From the NCBI GenBank assembly GCA_033182465.1, contig CP137326.1, positions 1,178,001 through 1,242,000 of the forward strand: a stretch of DNA of 64,000 nucleotides. Reading direction: 5' to 3'. This DNA comes from Sanghuangporus weigelae (taxonomy: Eukaryota > Basidiomycota > Agaricomycetes > Hymenochaetales > Hymenochaetaceae). Of this stretch, positions 23,942-35,144 are shown one piece after another. Below the pieces are notes generated by a model. That model was not told the DNA's origin. It saw only the letters and a program-made list of their open reading frames with translations, and made no database searches. Position 1 is the stretch's first letter. Every line of letters begins with the position of its first letter. Both the position numbers and the translations under genes were made by a program.

Positions 23942-25536
23942 ATGCTTTACCACACGCAACAAGGGCTCGCTCATACTGAAAATGTTCTCCTAGACGAGAA
24001 AGAAGATCTTATCTTGGAGATATCTGCCCAGAAAACGCCAGGGAATCCTGTCATAGACAGCGCAAGATTTGCTCATGATGTGAGTCATAATTGCATCTTT
24101 CCGGATCGCAGTAGGTGTGAATCAAGATCGCGAACAGAAAACAAGTCTCGTATCTATAGATAAATGTGGCATCGAAAGTGCTGCAAAATATGTAAGCCTT
24201 TCTCATCAGATTTGCTTGTATACATAATTAAAGCTGATGAATTTCCACAAGGTCTCACAGAAGCTCAACGATGAGACATATACACCATCTACTTGGCGCA
24301 CACATCCCTTGCATCTCTGTCCGCCAGAAATATACTCACCGACAGATCCTCGCACTCGTATGACTCTTGACTGGATCTTTCTCGTATCCGCACTCAACTT
24401 CTCTTTCTGGTCGGAGAAAGAAGGTTCTGCGGATGCAGAGCGGGAACGTTTTGGGATCGAGTGGCGTTCTGGATGGGGTAGTGATGAGAGGCGAGTATGG
24501 ACGGGCTATTGGAGCCTTGTGGTGGCCATTGATCGAGGTAGGCCTTCAAATAGACTAAAATGTGAACGCTTCTCATTGCGTATTCGTTTGATTGACTCAT
24601 TAGCATTGGAGAGTGAGATCCCTATCACCGATCCAGCCTTCTACTCTTCCTTGGAGCGCTGTCCAGATAGTCTTATCGGATCCATCTTCACGCCAGCTCC
24701 ACAATGTACTGAAGGCATTCCTTTATTAACTGAACGTATAACCATTCTGCGAGAAGTTGGTGGAATCCTTTGTGACGTATGTTGTTCTTTCTTTCTTTCG
24801 ATACATAATAATAAATCAAGCTATTAACCGCATAAACTGCCAGCAATTTGATGGCAGCTTTCAGGGATTCTTAGATGCTTTTTCGAAGCGTCACGGTGGA
24901 CCTGGTCGAGGATCGGCTTTACAGCTTGTTGAAATGGTGACTGAAACATTCCCATCGTTCCGTGACGAAATTGTGTATGAAGGCCGAACAGGTGAGCAAT
25001 ACTCTGCTTTACTTACTCTTATGATATGTCTTATTGACTGCTTCCGGTGATTTTTACCAGTGCTCTTCTGGAAGCGGGCACAGATCCTCGTTGCAGAGAC
25101 TTGGGCGGCCTTCTACCCACTCAGCAAACCTGGAACAGCTCAATTGCACCCGTTCTTCCCACAAAGTGTACATGAGTTGACAATGTTTGCGGACTATCGT
25201 GTTCCGCAGATTCTCCACCATCTCGGCATTCTCGTCTATCCCCCAGAGCTCATTGAACAGCTTCGCAACAAGACTCCGTTCCCACCTGGTAGTAGAGAAG
25301 AGATCAGCATCCGCGCTGCGAGCATTCTGGCTGTTGAGGCTGTGCGTGATGAGATCTCGCGGGTTCGGTCGATAAGTGCTCAGAAAGACGAAGGATTTTC
25401 GGATGTTAGCAGTGTCTTGATAGACTTCTATCTATGGGATCTTGCGAAGCGCATTGAGCGCGGACAGGACGTTGTTGATGGCATCACTACTCAAGAGATA
25501 CTTCCTGCTCATAGAACTAGAAGCATATGGTACTAA
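23942..25536 (+). CDS. QNG1: Queuosine salvage protein (queuosine 5'-phosphate N-glycosylase, DUF2419)
   Basis: Exon 1 is 23942-24079. Further exons include about 24160-24190, about 24250-24537, about 24603-24777, about 24840-24991 and about 25061-25536. Family hallmarks in order: YTPSTWRTHPLHLCPP, LDWIFLVSALNFSFWSEKEG, RVWTGYWSLVVAIDRA, REVGGILCD, FSKRHGGPGRGSALQLVEMV, FWKRAQILVAETWAAF, and the signature HELTMFADYRVPQILHHLG, which carries the catalytic Asp of the family. The enzyme releases the base queuine from queuosine 5'-phosphate so that it can be reused for tRNA wobble modification. The family is known from fission yeast, humans and many other eukaryotes but not from budding yeast. The splice sites between residues about 47 and 60 are uncertain: the strong GTAAGC donor near 24193 leaves the wrong phase. 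The stop lies only 57 bp from the convergent polymerase gene. Confidence 0.9.
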
Positions 25537-25593
25537 TTATTCACGTACTACGTACACGTACAAGAGAACGCTAATTACCCACACGGTACCGTA

Positions 25594-27429
25594 CTATTTT
25601 GGTTTGCCTCGGCGCAGTTCCGATACCACAAAGCCCCGAGATTTTAGCAAAGATCCCTTCCCTTGCTTAGACCTACTAACGACGAAGGCAAAATTACGTC
25701 TCTCTGGTTCCACGTCCTCTACAGTCAATGCGTCCAGTATGTCTGTCTCTGTCTTACTAGCAACCAATTCCCAGTGCCCGTCCTCTTCAGTATAAGATTC
25801 TTTTTTGTCATAAGATGATAAAGTGGTTGGGTCCCGTCTGCAGAATTTCCAAAGCCCGAATTCATTCAAAAGCAAGCCCATTTTGGAGGCATGCCTGCGC
25901 ACGTGTGCATTGAAATCTGCGTCGCCCGTCGCCGCAAGAAGCGCGGCTCCTTCCGATAGAGTGGGATATAGACTAGAAGTGCAGATCGAATGAGCGACTG
26001 AATTTAGTAAAGCAGACAGGTAAGTGACCCACGATAGATCCATTCTTCGATAGATCCAAGGCGACCTGTCAGATTCTGAGTCATCCGTTTCGTCATCTTC
26101 CTCTTCCTCTTCCTCTTCGTCTTTTCGTATTCGTACGATTCCTTGCCATTTCCTTGAGCCCTCCAACAGAGTAGCTGCGAGTATGCCTGCGCGTTCTAAG
26201 GGAGCGATGATGAGCTCCCGGAGGAGAGTTTCCTGTTTCTCCTCCGGAGATTTGCCATTCTTCATCGGTCGTCCACGACGTTTGCTCGTTGACACTGGGG
26301 ATGATGAGCCGTTCGACGTTTTCTCGCCAGGCCGAGGGACATAGACACATGAGGGATGAAAGAAAATAATATCGATATCGCTGCATGTTGGAAGGCCTCG
26401 TCGGCTAGAATATTATCATCATGGGACACTATGATCGAGTGCCAACGCCTCAATGCTCACTAGCTGCCTACTGGATACATCCTGATCTCGGAAGAAATCA
26501 GAGGGCGAATAGTTTGCTGAGAATCAGATCAAGCTATTGGTGAGCGGAGGATAACCAAGCCATAGATGCACGCACTATCACAGAGTCTACTTCTGCTCTT
26601 GTCACCCGCTCACCCAAATGGTCAACGTAGTCCAGTGCCGCTCTGCTCGGAGACGCCAGACTCTTCGAGTATTCGGGTCTCTTCAGATCTGCTAAGGAAC
26701 GGCAGCCAGCATCATAAAGTTTCATGGCCTTTACTGGTCTGAAGCAGACGTATGTCAGTCAAGTAATATAGTCCAGGCAACAGTCCAGCACGTACCCAAT
26801 CCCTGGCACTCGTTTAAACTCCTTCAGGCACTTTTCTCGCTCAGTTTCTTCCGGAGTCTTCTGAGGAGGCAGAGGCTTTGGAGGGATGAGCTAATCGTGT
26901 CATTACCGATTGTCCTAGAGCGTAATGTCAGCCGCGGATAGGACGAACCTCGGAATCCTGATTCAGATATTCGTCAATCCTCCGCGCAATGCCCTCGCCT
27001 ATCCCAATAATCTAAATCTCGATAGAGTCATGTTCCAGGCATAAATCTAGTAGCATCAAGTCGAATCGCACTTTCAAGGCTTCAGCTCCAGAGGTGATAG
27101 GTTCAGGCAAAGCGTCTATGGCCTTACAGGCCCGTTGAAAAGCCCGAACCTTGTATGGTCCATCCTCAACATCCACGCGGCTCTTATTCTCCATCTCTTA
27201 CTTGACACAAATTATACGTAGATCAATTCTGCGAAGGTAGCTCCTCATAAGATAGACATGACACACCTTGCGCTAACCAACGGATAATATGGATATTCGG
27301 GCCCTTTTCGTTTGGTACAAACGACTTCGCTTTGTAGGAAGCATTTCTGAAGCCAAAAGTGATTTTATATTTATGAGAAAGGCGCTTTGACGCGTATAAT
27401 TGTCTCAAAGTCAAGCGAACGTGCGGCAT
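25594..27429 (-). CDS. Family X DNA polymerase (beta/lambda/mu-like)
   Basis: Multi-exon minus-strand gene. The first exon (from 27429) has a basic, Ser-rich N-terminus that could be a mitochondrial or nuclear signal, ending GPNIHIIRWLAQ. Then come DGPYKVRAFQRACKAIDALP (lyase-type 8-kDa domain), IIGIGEGIARRIDEYL and VPGIGPVKAMKLYDAG (helix-hairpin-helix motifs), GERVTRAEVD, and, rebuilt across a 56-bp intron (26405-26460), YPVGSYRRG plus SDIDIIFFHPS with the two metal-binding Asp residues. The third Asp is in RRMDLSWV. The nucleotide-binding part reads AATGDADFNAHVRRHASKMGLLLNEFGLW, and VEDVEPERRN closes the fold. An acidic insert KDEEEEEEEDDETDDSESD precedes the third Asp, and a basic SKRRGRPMKNGK lies before it. 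No BRCT domain is seen at the N-terminus. The expected role is gap filling in base-excision or end-joining repair. The start is moderately certain. Confidence 0.85.
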
Positions 27430-27751
27430 AGGTCAGGGTATCGAGTGGAAGTAGAATGAAACGAGGATGAACCGTGCCATGCACGTGATGGTGCAGACGC
27501 GTCGTCAAATTTCACGTTCCGACTGAATTCACCGTTGCACGATCACAGCGTAGTAGTAGAAATCGGCTACGGATGCATCTCTTTCGTGCCTAATTTTACG
27601 CAGAGTCTCGAGAATGGAGTTAAAAGGACGACCTCGAGTTTCACATCGAAGTAAAATATTGAAGTTCGAATCCATTTTTTTATTAGTATCTTATAACTTC
27701 GAGAAACACATATGTACAATGTCATATTTGAAGTCCTTTAGTTCTATGCGG
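27430..27751. other. Promoter-side intergenic region
   Basis: About 320 bases between the polymerase start and the stop end of the first aldo-keto reductase copy. No coding potential seen; AT-rich near 27660-27720. Confidence 0.45.
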
Positions 27752-29010
27752 TTACCATCCCATTTGTTCGTATGTCCATCCGAATACTGATTCGTGCTTG
27801 TCGCGAACCTTCGGCCCTTCTAGCGAAAAGTAATACACATTCTTATGCAGAGTGTTGATCAATTCAACTTCTTCCTTCGAAAGGGTTGGAAGCTCCTGAA
27901 TAGCAAGGGTCTGTTCGGCTCTTTATGATTAGGTAACTGGCTATTTTATAAGCGTACGAGAAGATTCGCCCTCCGTCTCGCCGCGTTTGTGCTGTTAGGA
28001 ATTGCAGCTGTTCCTCTCGCAACGTGCCGCGTCAAGCTGATTTGCGCAGGTGAGACTCAATACTTCTCAGCGAGCTTGACGATAGTCGGATCATTTGCTA
28101 TGAATGAGAAGCCAGTAGGAGAATACGCGGCGAAAACAATTCCTTTCTCCCTATAGAACTCTAGGAGCTCTGGCTGAGCCTGATGAGGTTGCATTTCAAC
28201 TTCATTGACTGCTGGAACAACTTTGGCGGTCTCCAAAAGTTTCTTCAGGCTGGAGTCGTTGTTTCATCAGCATTGATAAAAGGTAAAGAACATCGGCCGG
28301 AGACGCACTTCTTGACACTGAAATTAGCAACTCCATCGCTTTCGCCTTCCCAGACTCATACACCTTCTCCATTTCCGCCCATGTCTGGCTGAAATGTATC
28401 TCATCATTCACAATGTAATCGCCCTCCATTTGGTCCGGGATAGCGCGGAAGAGGATTATCCTTTATATTTGCTACGGCAGCCGGCTTGAGGCCAATGTAT
28501 TAACCACTATCAGATATAAAAGGTGGATAAATGCAGTCAAGACACGGAAACCCCTGAAAAGGATTTTCTCTAGACTTACTAGGTCGTAATAATCCAATCC
28601 GGCTTTCTTGAGGGACACATCTATAGACTCGGAAACGTTGTTCTGGTGAAGGCTAAATCGTTGTAACAATATTAGATGTGGACCTGTGCCGGATTAGACT
28701 GACACATACGGAAGCTTCGTTGTCACGAATATCTCTTCCCTCGGTATCCCAGATTCTCTCACAGCTTTCCCGACAACGCCCTCCGTTCCGTAGAGGACCG
28801 CAGTATCAAGGTATCGGTAGCTAATCTTGAGGGCGGAAAGGATCCACGGACGAGCAGCTTCGTGCTCTTCAATCGTAAAAACTGACGAACAACTCAGACC
28901 TGACGAAGAATAATGAGAATTTCATCGCAAATATCATCGAAGGACGTACCTCTTGCAGGCATTTTCGCGCCATTGTTGAGAGTAACGTAAGTCTGAGGAG
29001 GAGCAGACAC
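27752..29010 (-). pseudogene. Aldo-keto reductase pseudogene (first of three tandem copies)
   Basis: The frame follows the two downstream copies along its whole length, but it is broken. The start codon region reads GTG TCT GCT CCT at 29010, where the third copy has ATG TCT GCT CCT. A frameshift follows WLIHWPQA. Another disrupts the block that reads VGVSNFS-like in the sisters (here KAMELLISVS). The codon equivalent to the Gly in EKYGVSPP is TGA (EKY-stop-VSPAQIS, near 28050). The C-terminal FGWTYEQMGW is intact, with stop at 27752. Active-site pieces survive: LDTAVLYGTE and TTKLPY. The cofactor motif reads PNSTNAARRRANLL instead of [12 protein letters not shown]. It looks like a recently decayed duplicate. 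Sequencing error could explain one lesion but not all four. Confidence 0.85.
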
Positions 29011-29438
29011 TATGCAGATGTTCTTAGCCGAAGGCGAAGCTTTAGAAAAAGCAGTTTTTGGAACAGGATAAGAAATGATATGCGCTTTTAACCCGGCTGG
29101 ACCAGCATGAGGCAGTAAGCATCCTCCACAATAGTCTGTAATCAGAGAGAGGATTCGTGTTCATAATGTCATGAGTTCTTGGCACCCAAGTCAGCAAGTT
29201 CGGTCTGGAAACGACTCGGTGTAAGTCTATAATTGCCTCATGACATAATCCGGCGCAAGCTGGTTGGGATGACAAACAGACAGCTAGCGGCGAAAGGGCT
29301 TCCCGAGGCCGAATCGATCCTTGTTAATCAGCAGGGAATAGGTAAAATTCAATCAGCGACTTCGAAAGAAACGAAACATCGACTACAGAGGAATCCATTC
29401 AGTACTCGTCTTCATACCAATCTCGACACATTCTCTGA
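29011..29438. other. Spacer between AKR copies 1 and 2
   Basis: About 430 bases. The short plus-strand frame at 29233-29454 overlaps the 3' end of the next copy and has no family motif. Nothing else recognised. Confidence 0.45.
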
Positions 29439-30699
29439 TCACCAGCCCAACTGATCATACGTCCACCCAAAAACCAATTTCTCGCCGTTTCTTTCTGTAG
29501 GATCCGGGTACCAGCAATAACGCGCATTTTTATGCAGATTATTGATGAGGTCAACCTCTTCATCAGACAGCGTTGGAAGCTCCTTATCAATGGAAATAAT
29601 CTTGGAAGATTGTAACTTATAGAGACTTCAAACTTACCAGAATATTTGCTCGTTGCCTTGCTTCGTTTGTACTTTGAGGAACTGCGGATGTCCCTCTCGC
29701 GAGATGCCATGCCAGACTTATCTGTGCAGGAGAGAGGTTAAACTTTTTCGCGAGCTGCACGATCGCCGGATCATTTGCTACTTCCGAATGTCCAGTTGGT
29801 GAATAAGCTGTCAGAACAACCCTTTCCCTTCGACAGAATTCTAGCAGTTCTGGTTGCGCTTGGTGAGGATGCATCTCGACTTGGTTCACTGCTGGAATTA
29901 CATTGGCTGTCTCCAGAAGCTTCTTTAGACTGTGCTCATAGGACTGTCAATGTTGGAAATACATACGAAGGATAGTAGAACCTACTTCTTGGCACTGAAA
30001 TTACTAACTCCAATTGCCCTCACTTTCCCCGTTTCGAGCACCTTTTCCATGTCTGCCCATGTCTGATTGAATGACCTGTCATCATCCATGATAAAGTGGC
30101 CTTGATCTGGTTCTCCGTTCGGACCAGGATAATGCGGATATGGCTTCCCGTCCATGTTTGCCATTGCCTGAGGCCAATGCGTGAGCCACTGTATTGAGTC
30201 ACGTCTCCATTAGTATTGCGTTTAGCGTTAAGGAATTGTCTATAGATTACCAAGTCAAAGTACTCGAAACCGGAATTTTTGAGCGATCTTTCAATAGATG
30301 CATCAACCATCCTATGGTGATAAACGCTAGAGATACATTGTGAAGATGAATACAGAAGACAACCGGATTCTGAAGCGGAACATACGGAAGTTTGGTCGTA
30401 ACGAAAACTTCTTTCCTCGGTATTCCAGACTCCTTCAAAGCCTTCCCAATTGCATATTCCGTTCCATAGTCAAGTGCAGTGTCGAAATGGCGGTATCCGA
30501 TCTTAAGTGCCGAAGTGATCCACGGAAGTACTGCCTCGTTCTCTTCCTCTGTAAGACCACCTAAACGGCCTCCCCAACAGCCCAAGCCTATAAAAATGCA
30601 CAATTAACTAGAATGTATAGATGAAGCAAGCAACGGCTCACCAATAGCAGGCATCTTAGCACCAGTGTTGAGCACAACGTGCGGCTGAGAGCTCGCCAT
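29439..30699 (-). CDS. Aldo-keto reductase (second tandem copy)
   Basis: Five or more exons starting with [20 protein letters not shown]. The AKR catalytic tetrad is visible: Asp and Tyr in [12 protein letters not shown], Lys in VFVTTKLPY, and His in [11 protein letters not shown]. The TIM-barrel blocks [51 protein letters not shown] and [15 protein letters not shown] follow, then [15 protein letters not shown] and [13 protein letters not shown], ending [10 protein letters not shown]. The family reduces aldehydes and sugars (xylose reductase, glycerol dehydrogenase, GRE3-type) with NADPH in the cytosol. The residue that is normally Lys in the PKS cofactor motif is Gln here, which may change NADPH/NADH preference. 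Exon boundaries lie at the AG/GT sites around 30163, 29980 and 29640. It sits between the pseudogene copy and the third copy, all in the same orientation. Confidence 0.9.
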
Positions 30700-31102
30700 C
30701 GTTGAACGCTGTCGAGGGGGAGAGCACACATAATGAAGGCCCCGCTTATGACGGCATGGCACTTTTATTGTGCATCTGCATATCCTTTTCGAGTCTTCTC
30801 CATGCAAAAAGCCACTGTTCCGTTCCTTGCATGGAAGGTCTATTATTGGATCGAGTCAGCTGAGTTACATGAGTACCACACCATCTCGACCTAAACGCGT
30901 TGCAATTTTTATGCGCAGAACGTGGCACGGTGGAAGCCATTGATAAGTGGTCATAGCTAAGGGAGTCAAGGTCCGTACCAAGTGTCATTAATATACGTTT
31001 CTTTCTTTCTGAACCCTATCGCACATCTGCCCGAGATCACCTACGTAATCGTAGAGCAAACTAATTCTTTTCTTGCTCCGTCACAGTATGAACGTTCCCC
31101 AT
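30700..31102. other. Spacer between AKR copies 2 and 3
   Basis: About 400 bases containing the promoter of copy 2 and the 3' end of copy 3. The short minus frame at 30746-30988 has no recognisable content. Confidence 0.45.
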
Positions 31103-32418
31103 TTACCATCCCATTTGCTCAAATGTCCACCCAAATACTAATTTGTGTCCATCGCGTTCCCTAGGTCCTGGATATCCGCAATAATGTACGTTCTTATGCA
31201 GAGAGCTGATCAACTCAACGTCTTCCTTTGAAAGGGTCGGGAGTTCCTGTAAAGTTTACCGTTCTTCAGCTTCGTCGATTACTCTCGATCCGGGGCTGAG
31301 AACATACAAGAAGATTAGCTCTCTGTCTCGCCTCATTCGTGCTCTTAGGAACCGCAGCTGTCTCTCTTGCCAAATCCCATGCCAGATTAATTTGCGGAGG
31401 TGAGACACCATACTTCTCAGCGAGTTTGATTATCGTCGGATCATTTGCCACGCCTGCATATCCAGTAGGAGAATACGCGGTAAGGATGATTCCTTTCTCC
31501 CGACAGAACTCCAGGAGCTCTGGTTGAGCTTGATGAGGGTGCATCTCGACTTCGTTCACTGCTGGGATAATCTTAGCCGTCTCCAAGAGCTTCTTCAAAC
31601 TATATATATTTGAAAAATCGTCAAATCTCAATATACGGAAAGGTACTGAACATCACAAACTCACTTCTTTACGCTGAAATTACTGACACCGATGGCCTTC
31701 ACCTTCCCAGACTCTTTGTACACTTTCTCCATATCCGCCCAAGTCTGGTTGAAAGTTATCGTATCATCCACAATGAAGTCGCCCTGGCCAGGTTCTCCAT
31801 TTGATCCGGGGTAACGTGGGTTGAGCTTATCATCAATATTAGCGAAGGCTTGAGGCCAGTGCATCAACCACTTTTCAATCAAGTCAACGTAGAAAAGATG
31901 GAAAAGATTTCGGTCAGAGTACAGAACTAAAAGAAGACAATTTCCTTGAGGCTTACGAGGTCGTAATAGTCAAACCCAGCGTTTTTTAGAGAGTCGTCGA
32001 TGGATTCGGCGACCTTGGCATGGTGGTGAAGACTGTTCATCGTTGCAACGTTGTCAGATGCAGATGCATTGGGCACTAAAGTCGGAATAGCATGCGTACG
32101 CACGGGAGCTTTGTCGTCACAAATATCTCTTCCCTCGGTATCCCAGAGGCTCTCACGGCCTTCCCGACCGCACCTTCTGTACCATAGTCATGTGCGGTGT
32201 CGAAGTGTCGATACCCGATCTTGAGAGCTGAGAGGACCCATGGAATTGCAGCTTCGTGCTCTTCATCCGTAAGACCTGACCAGCAGCCCAATCCTGACAA
32301 AAGGAAATATTATATGCATGAATGGATTTCGAAGGGAAAGGGATAGGAAAAAAGAACCTATTGCAGGCATTTTCACGCCATTGTTCAGAGTGAGATAGGG
32401 CTGAGGAGGAGCAGACAT
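31103..32418 (-). CDS. Aldo-keto reductase (third tandem copy)
   Basis: Starts [21 protein letters not shown] at 32418 and ends [10 protein letters not shown], stop at 31103. The tetrad is complete: [10 protein letters not shown] (Asp, Tyr), FVTTKLP (Lys) and WLMHWPQAF (His). The cofactor motif is the canonical [15 protein letters not shown], consistent with NADPH use. Other conserved blocks are [35 protein letters not shown] and [15 protein letters not shown]. It is the closest sister of the pseudogene copy by start sequence and tail, so those two probably arose from the later duplication. Role: cytosolic reduction of aldehydes, ketones or aldoses. Short introns of about 60-90 bp interrupt it at about 32082, 31955, 31880, 31660 and 31310-31250. 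Confidence 0.92.
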
Positions 32419-32523
32419 CGTCTATCAGATATTCAGTTGAAGATGATGAAGCTTGAGAACAAGCGTTCGCGGGACTGGTCGTACTCGCTTTTTATACCCA
32501 AGTACATCGATAAGCAGCATCCT

Positions 32524-32578
32524 TCAGATCAGTTCAAATCTGGCATCCGGAATCAGTAGGCTCGATTCCTACTTCCGG
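32524..32578 (+). other. tRNA-like double hairpin of unknown nature
   Basis: Two adjacent stems: CAGAT(loop)ATCTG at about 32524-32541, then CCGGAA-TCA-GTAGG-(CTCGATT)-CCTAC-TTCCGG at 32547-32578. The second has a 7-nt loop in a 5-bp stem and resembles a tRNA T-arm, and CCGCCA follows near 32580. There is no matching 5' acceptor strand upstream, so a complete tRNA cannot be folded. It could be a tRNA fragment or a transcript-end hairpin. Confidence 0.3.
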
Positions 32579-32873
32579 GCCGCCATACCATTTTCTATTA
32601 TTCCAGTTCTCAGGTCAGATGCCTCAGGTGAGCGGCATACTTAGGGTAAATTGAGTCGGTGGCTTGAATGGGCAGAAATGCCACTGACGTCATGAACGGG
32701 TTATTTATAATGCCTATTTCTGATCAAATCCTGCTGTCCTGTGTCCAAGTCCAGACCACGAGCAGACCGGTATCGCAAAAATGCACAAGAAAAAAGTGCA
32801 TTGCAGCATAAGAATATATGAATAAATACAACACACCAAGAATAAAGAAAACGCGGCAGAAGACATAAGAAGC

Positions 32874-34836
32874 TCATCTTCGTCGTCTTGAGCTGAACTG
32901 GAACTTCGACGTCTCCCTTCGTAATCGTCTATTTCGCTAATTAGCGATACGAAAATAAAAGAGAAAGTAACACACATACCGACTCGCCCTCTCTCGTTCG
33001 ATCTCCCTCCTTTCGACCTCTTCCGCAGTGAGCACCTCAAACCTCGTCGCATACTCCTCTGCATCATTCCAGTCCTTCCATACACTCTTTAGCGCACGCG
33101 GTCCTCTGCCTAGTCCGTCTCTCGGTGGCCGTCCCCAAGAACCAGGACCTAGCCCTAATCCCGTCTTATCCTTGAGCTGACTCTTTTCACGTTTGTCCTT
33201 CTCAGTGACCACACTTGTCTCGTCGCCATGCGCATGAGCATCTTTTGTGGTTGTCGTGTCTCCGCCAATGACGCCCCATTCGATTGCGTCTTTTTTGTGT
33301 TTTAGTATCTCCTCATGTAATGCATGTGCGATGAGCGGTAATGCTTCGCCTGTCAGACCGATGTCGGCGCAGAGTTGTCGTGCAAAGGCTTCAGGCGTGA
33401 GAGGAGAGAGTAAATCCCACTCGACGTGATCCATCAGGTGGTATGTGGCGATTTGCACGTCAATCTGATTCGAAAGTAAGTACAAGCAGAACTTGTAAGA
33501 GGAAAGGCGAACTTACACTGAGAATGACTCGACATTCCGGAACGTCCATATCCATCGAATCTGGGTCAGCCTCCTCGTACCCATGCACGCTTGACCCAAG
33601 ATCCATCGTCGCCAGACCTTCATATTCCTCCACTTGCGCACGGATTTGATTTGCGATTGTTTCGGACCAAGTAGCAGCAGGAAGGTCAAGATCCTGACAG
33701 AATATGCGGGCGAAGATTTCTGGTTTCACAAGGTCATCGTTGAGGTCCCACATGAAGCAGTCCCGTATACGATGTGTCTCTGTTTCAAACTCGACACGCA
33801 CTGGCACAAGAGCGACAGGTTTTAGTGCTTGGTTCTCGAGTGCCTCTTGGGAACTTTGTACGAAATAATCACCATCAGTAAAACTGTTGGCTCACAAATC
33901 ACCGCGTACGACTCACGGATATTCATGCCTCGTTGGGTCAGCTCTCTTTGGCTTGATGAACCTCGCAGGCGGTTCCATTCCCAAGTAACTCTGATCAAGC
34001 TCGACCTTCCCTTGCGCACCTACCCCAGATCCCGGTGCAGGGCTCCCACCCCTATAGGAATACTGATAGAATCCACTCTGACCTATCCTTGCCCGGGAGG
34101 TGCGTAAAGAGGTACGCAAGCCACCACTCGCGACGAAGTCCGAGTCGTCCGACTCCCGGTCGCGTTCCCCCGCATCTGGTTCGACTGCTTCGTCCCCTGA
34201 ATCCGGTTCAGCGTAGTTGATGATACCGCCCCGACGTGTGCCGGTGCGACCTGTACCTAAGTTGCCGCTCGATGTGGATGCGAGAATGGGTTGCATGAGC
34301 AGTGTTGCGCCAGTTCGGAGACGCGACGGGTAGGATGTCGTTAGCGCTTGCGGAGTGGTTGGAAGAGGAGAACGTGCAACGACTTGAGCCGCGGATGATT
34401 GCAATGCAGCCGCCGCAGGCCGAGGCATGGTTGCTTGTTGTGCCTGTGCATAGTTGGGTACCGGCGTAGGTGTTGAAGGTGCTGGTGTCAACCGTGCCGC
34501 TGCGGACCTGCGTTGACGCGCTGTTCCCGTTGTTTTGGGTGTCGGCGTAGCAGGAGTTTGCCACTTTTTGGAGTCAAAAGGAGGAGCTGTATATTGCTTT
34601 GGCTCGAATAGACCAGCTTATTACACGAGTTCAAGGAGTCAAGTCACTAACTAGCATCCCGCCGATTATAAGAATATATACTCACTCCTAGATGTGCTGG
34701 AATATGGAGTCGCAGCAGCCGCAGCAGAAGATAGCGAGCTCACAGCAGCTCTCAATTGCGCATCTGTGAGACTAGACATCATCGTTGTGGAAGACAGCTG
34801 GAAAGAAGAGGCGCCGGGAAGACCAGACGGAGCCAT
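32874..34836 (-). CDS. SFH1: SNF5/Sfh1 subunit of a SWI/SNF-RSC chromatin remodeller
   Basis: Five exons join in phase to 565 aa: 34836-34686, 34586-33917, 33853-33527 region (ending at 33517), 33464-32980 and 32928-32874. The N-terminus is Ala/Ser/Pro/Thr-rich. GIINYAEPDSGDE (the Sfh1/SMARCB1-type motif) and an acidic run come next. The SNF5 domain has two repeats: VRVEFETETHRIRDCFMWDLND with PEIFARIFCQDLDLP, then QIATYHLMDHVEWDLLSPL with PEAFARQLCADIGL. LKSVWKDWNDAEEYATRFEVL follows, then a basic end. The family contacts nucleosomal histones and anchors the remodeller core. With an alternative acceptor 6 nt earlier the last exon would read through into a hydrophobic tail ending near 32714, so the basic end at 32874 was preferred. 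SFH1 versus SNF5 naming is by motif only. Confidence 0.88.
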
Positions 34837-35144
34837 CTCCGTATGTGGAAGGCGGCGATGTAAGCACAGAGGTAAACAAAACAGTGTCGGCGACGGACGC
34901 GCTCGGACGCGTCGATTTGGTAAAAGTTGCTCAATAGGCGACTTTAAGAGCAATAAAATGCGGATTCTATCGTGAACTGACTCGCGCAGTGGCGATGGCG
35001 CTTTAGGCACTGGTAATCGTCGGCGTGTACAAGGTAATTGGGCTGAAAATGCAAATTCGTGACTGAACTGAGCGTGACCAGAAGTAGTGACGACTTTATC
35101 TCTGTCACATACCGTCGTTCGATTCAACTCAGAAGTTATCTTCA
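34837..35144. promoter_or_regulatory. Bidirectional promoter region
   Basis: The 308 bases between the divergent starts of the SFH1 gene (34836, minus) and the AAGAB-like gene (35145, plus) must contain both promoters. No TATA box or named operator could be assigned. The open minus frame through this stretch looks like chance. Confidence 0.5.

Noticed and set aside
32714-32940. Hydrophobic C-terminal tail for the SNF5/Sfh1 protein
   Set aside because: Using an acceptor 6 nt earlier gives a membrane-like tail that makes no sense for a nuclear subunit; the neighbouring AAATAG acceptor gives a short basic end.
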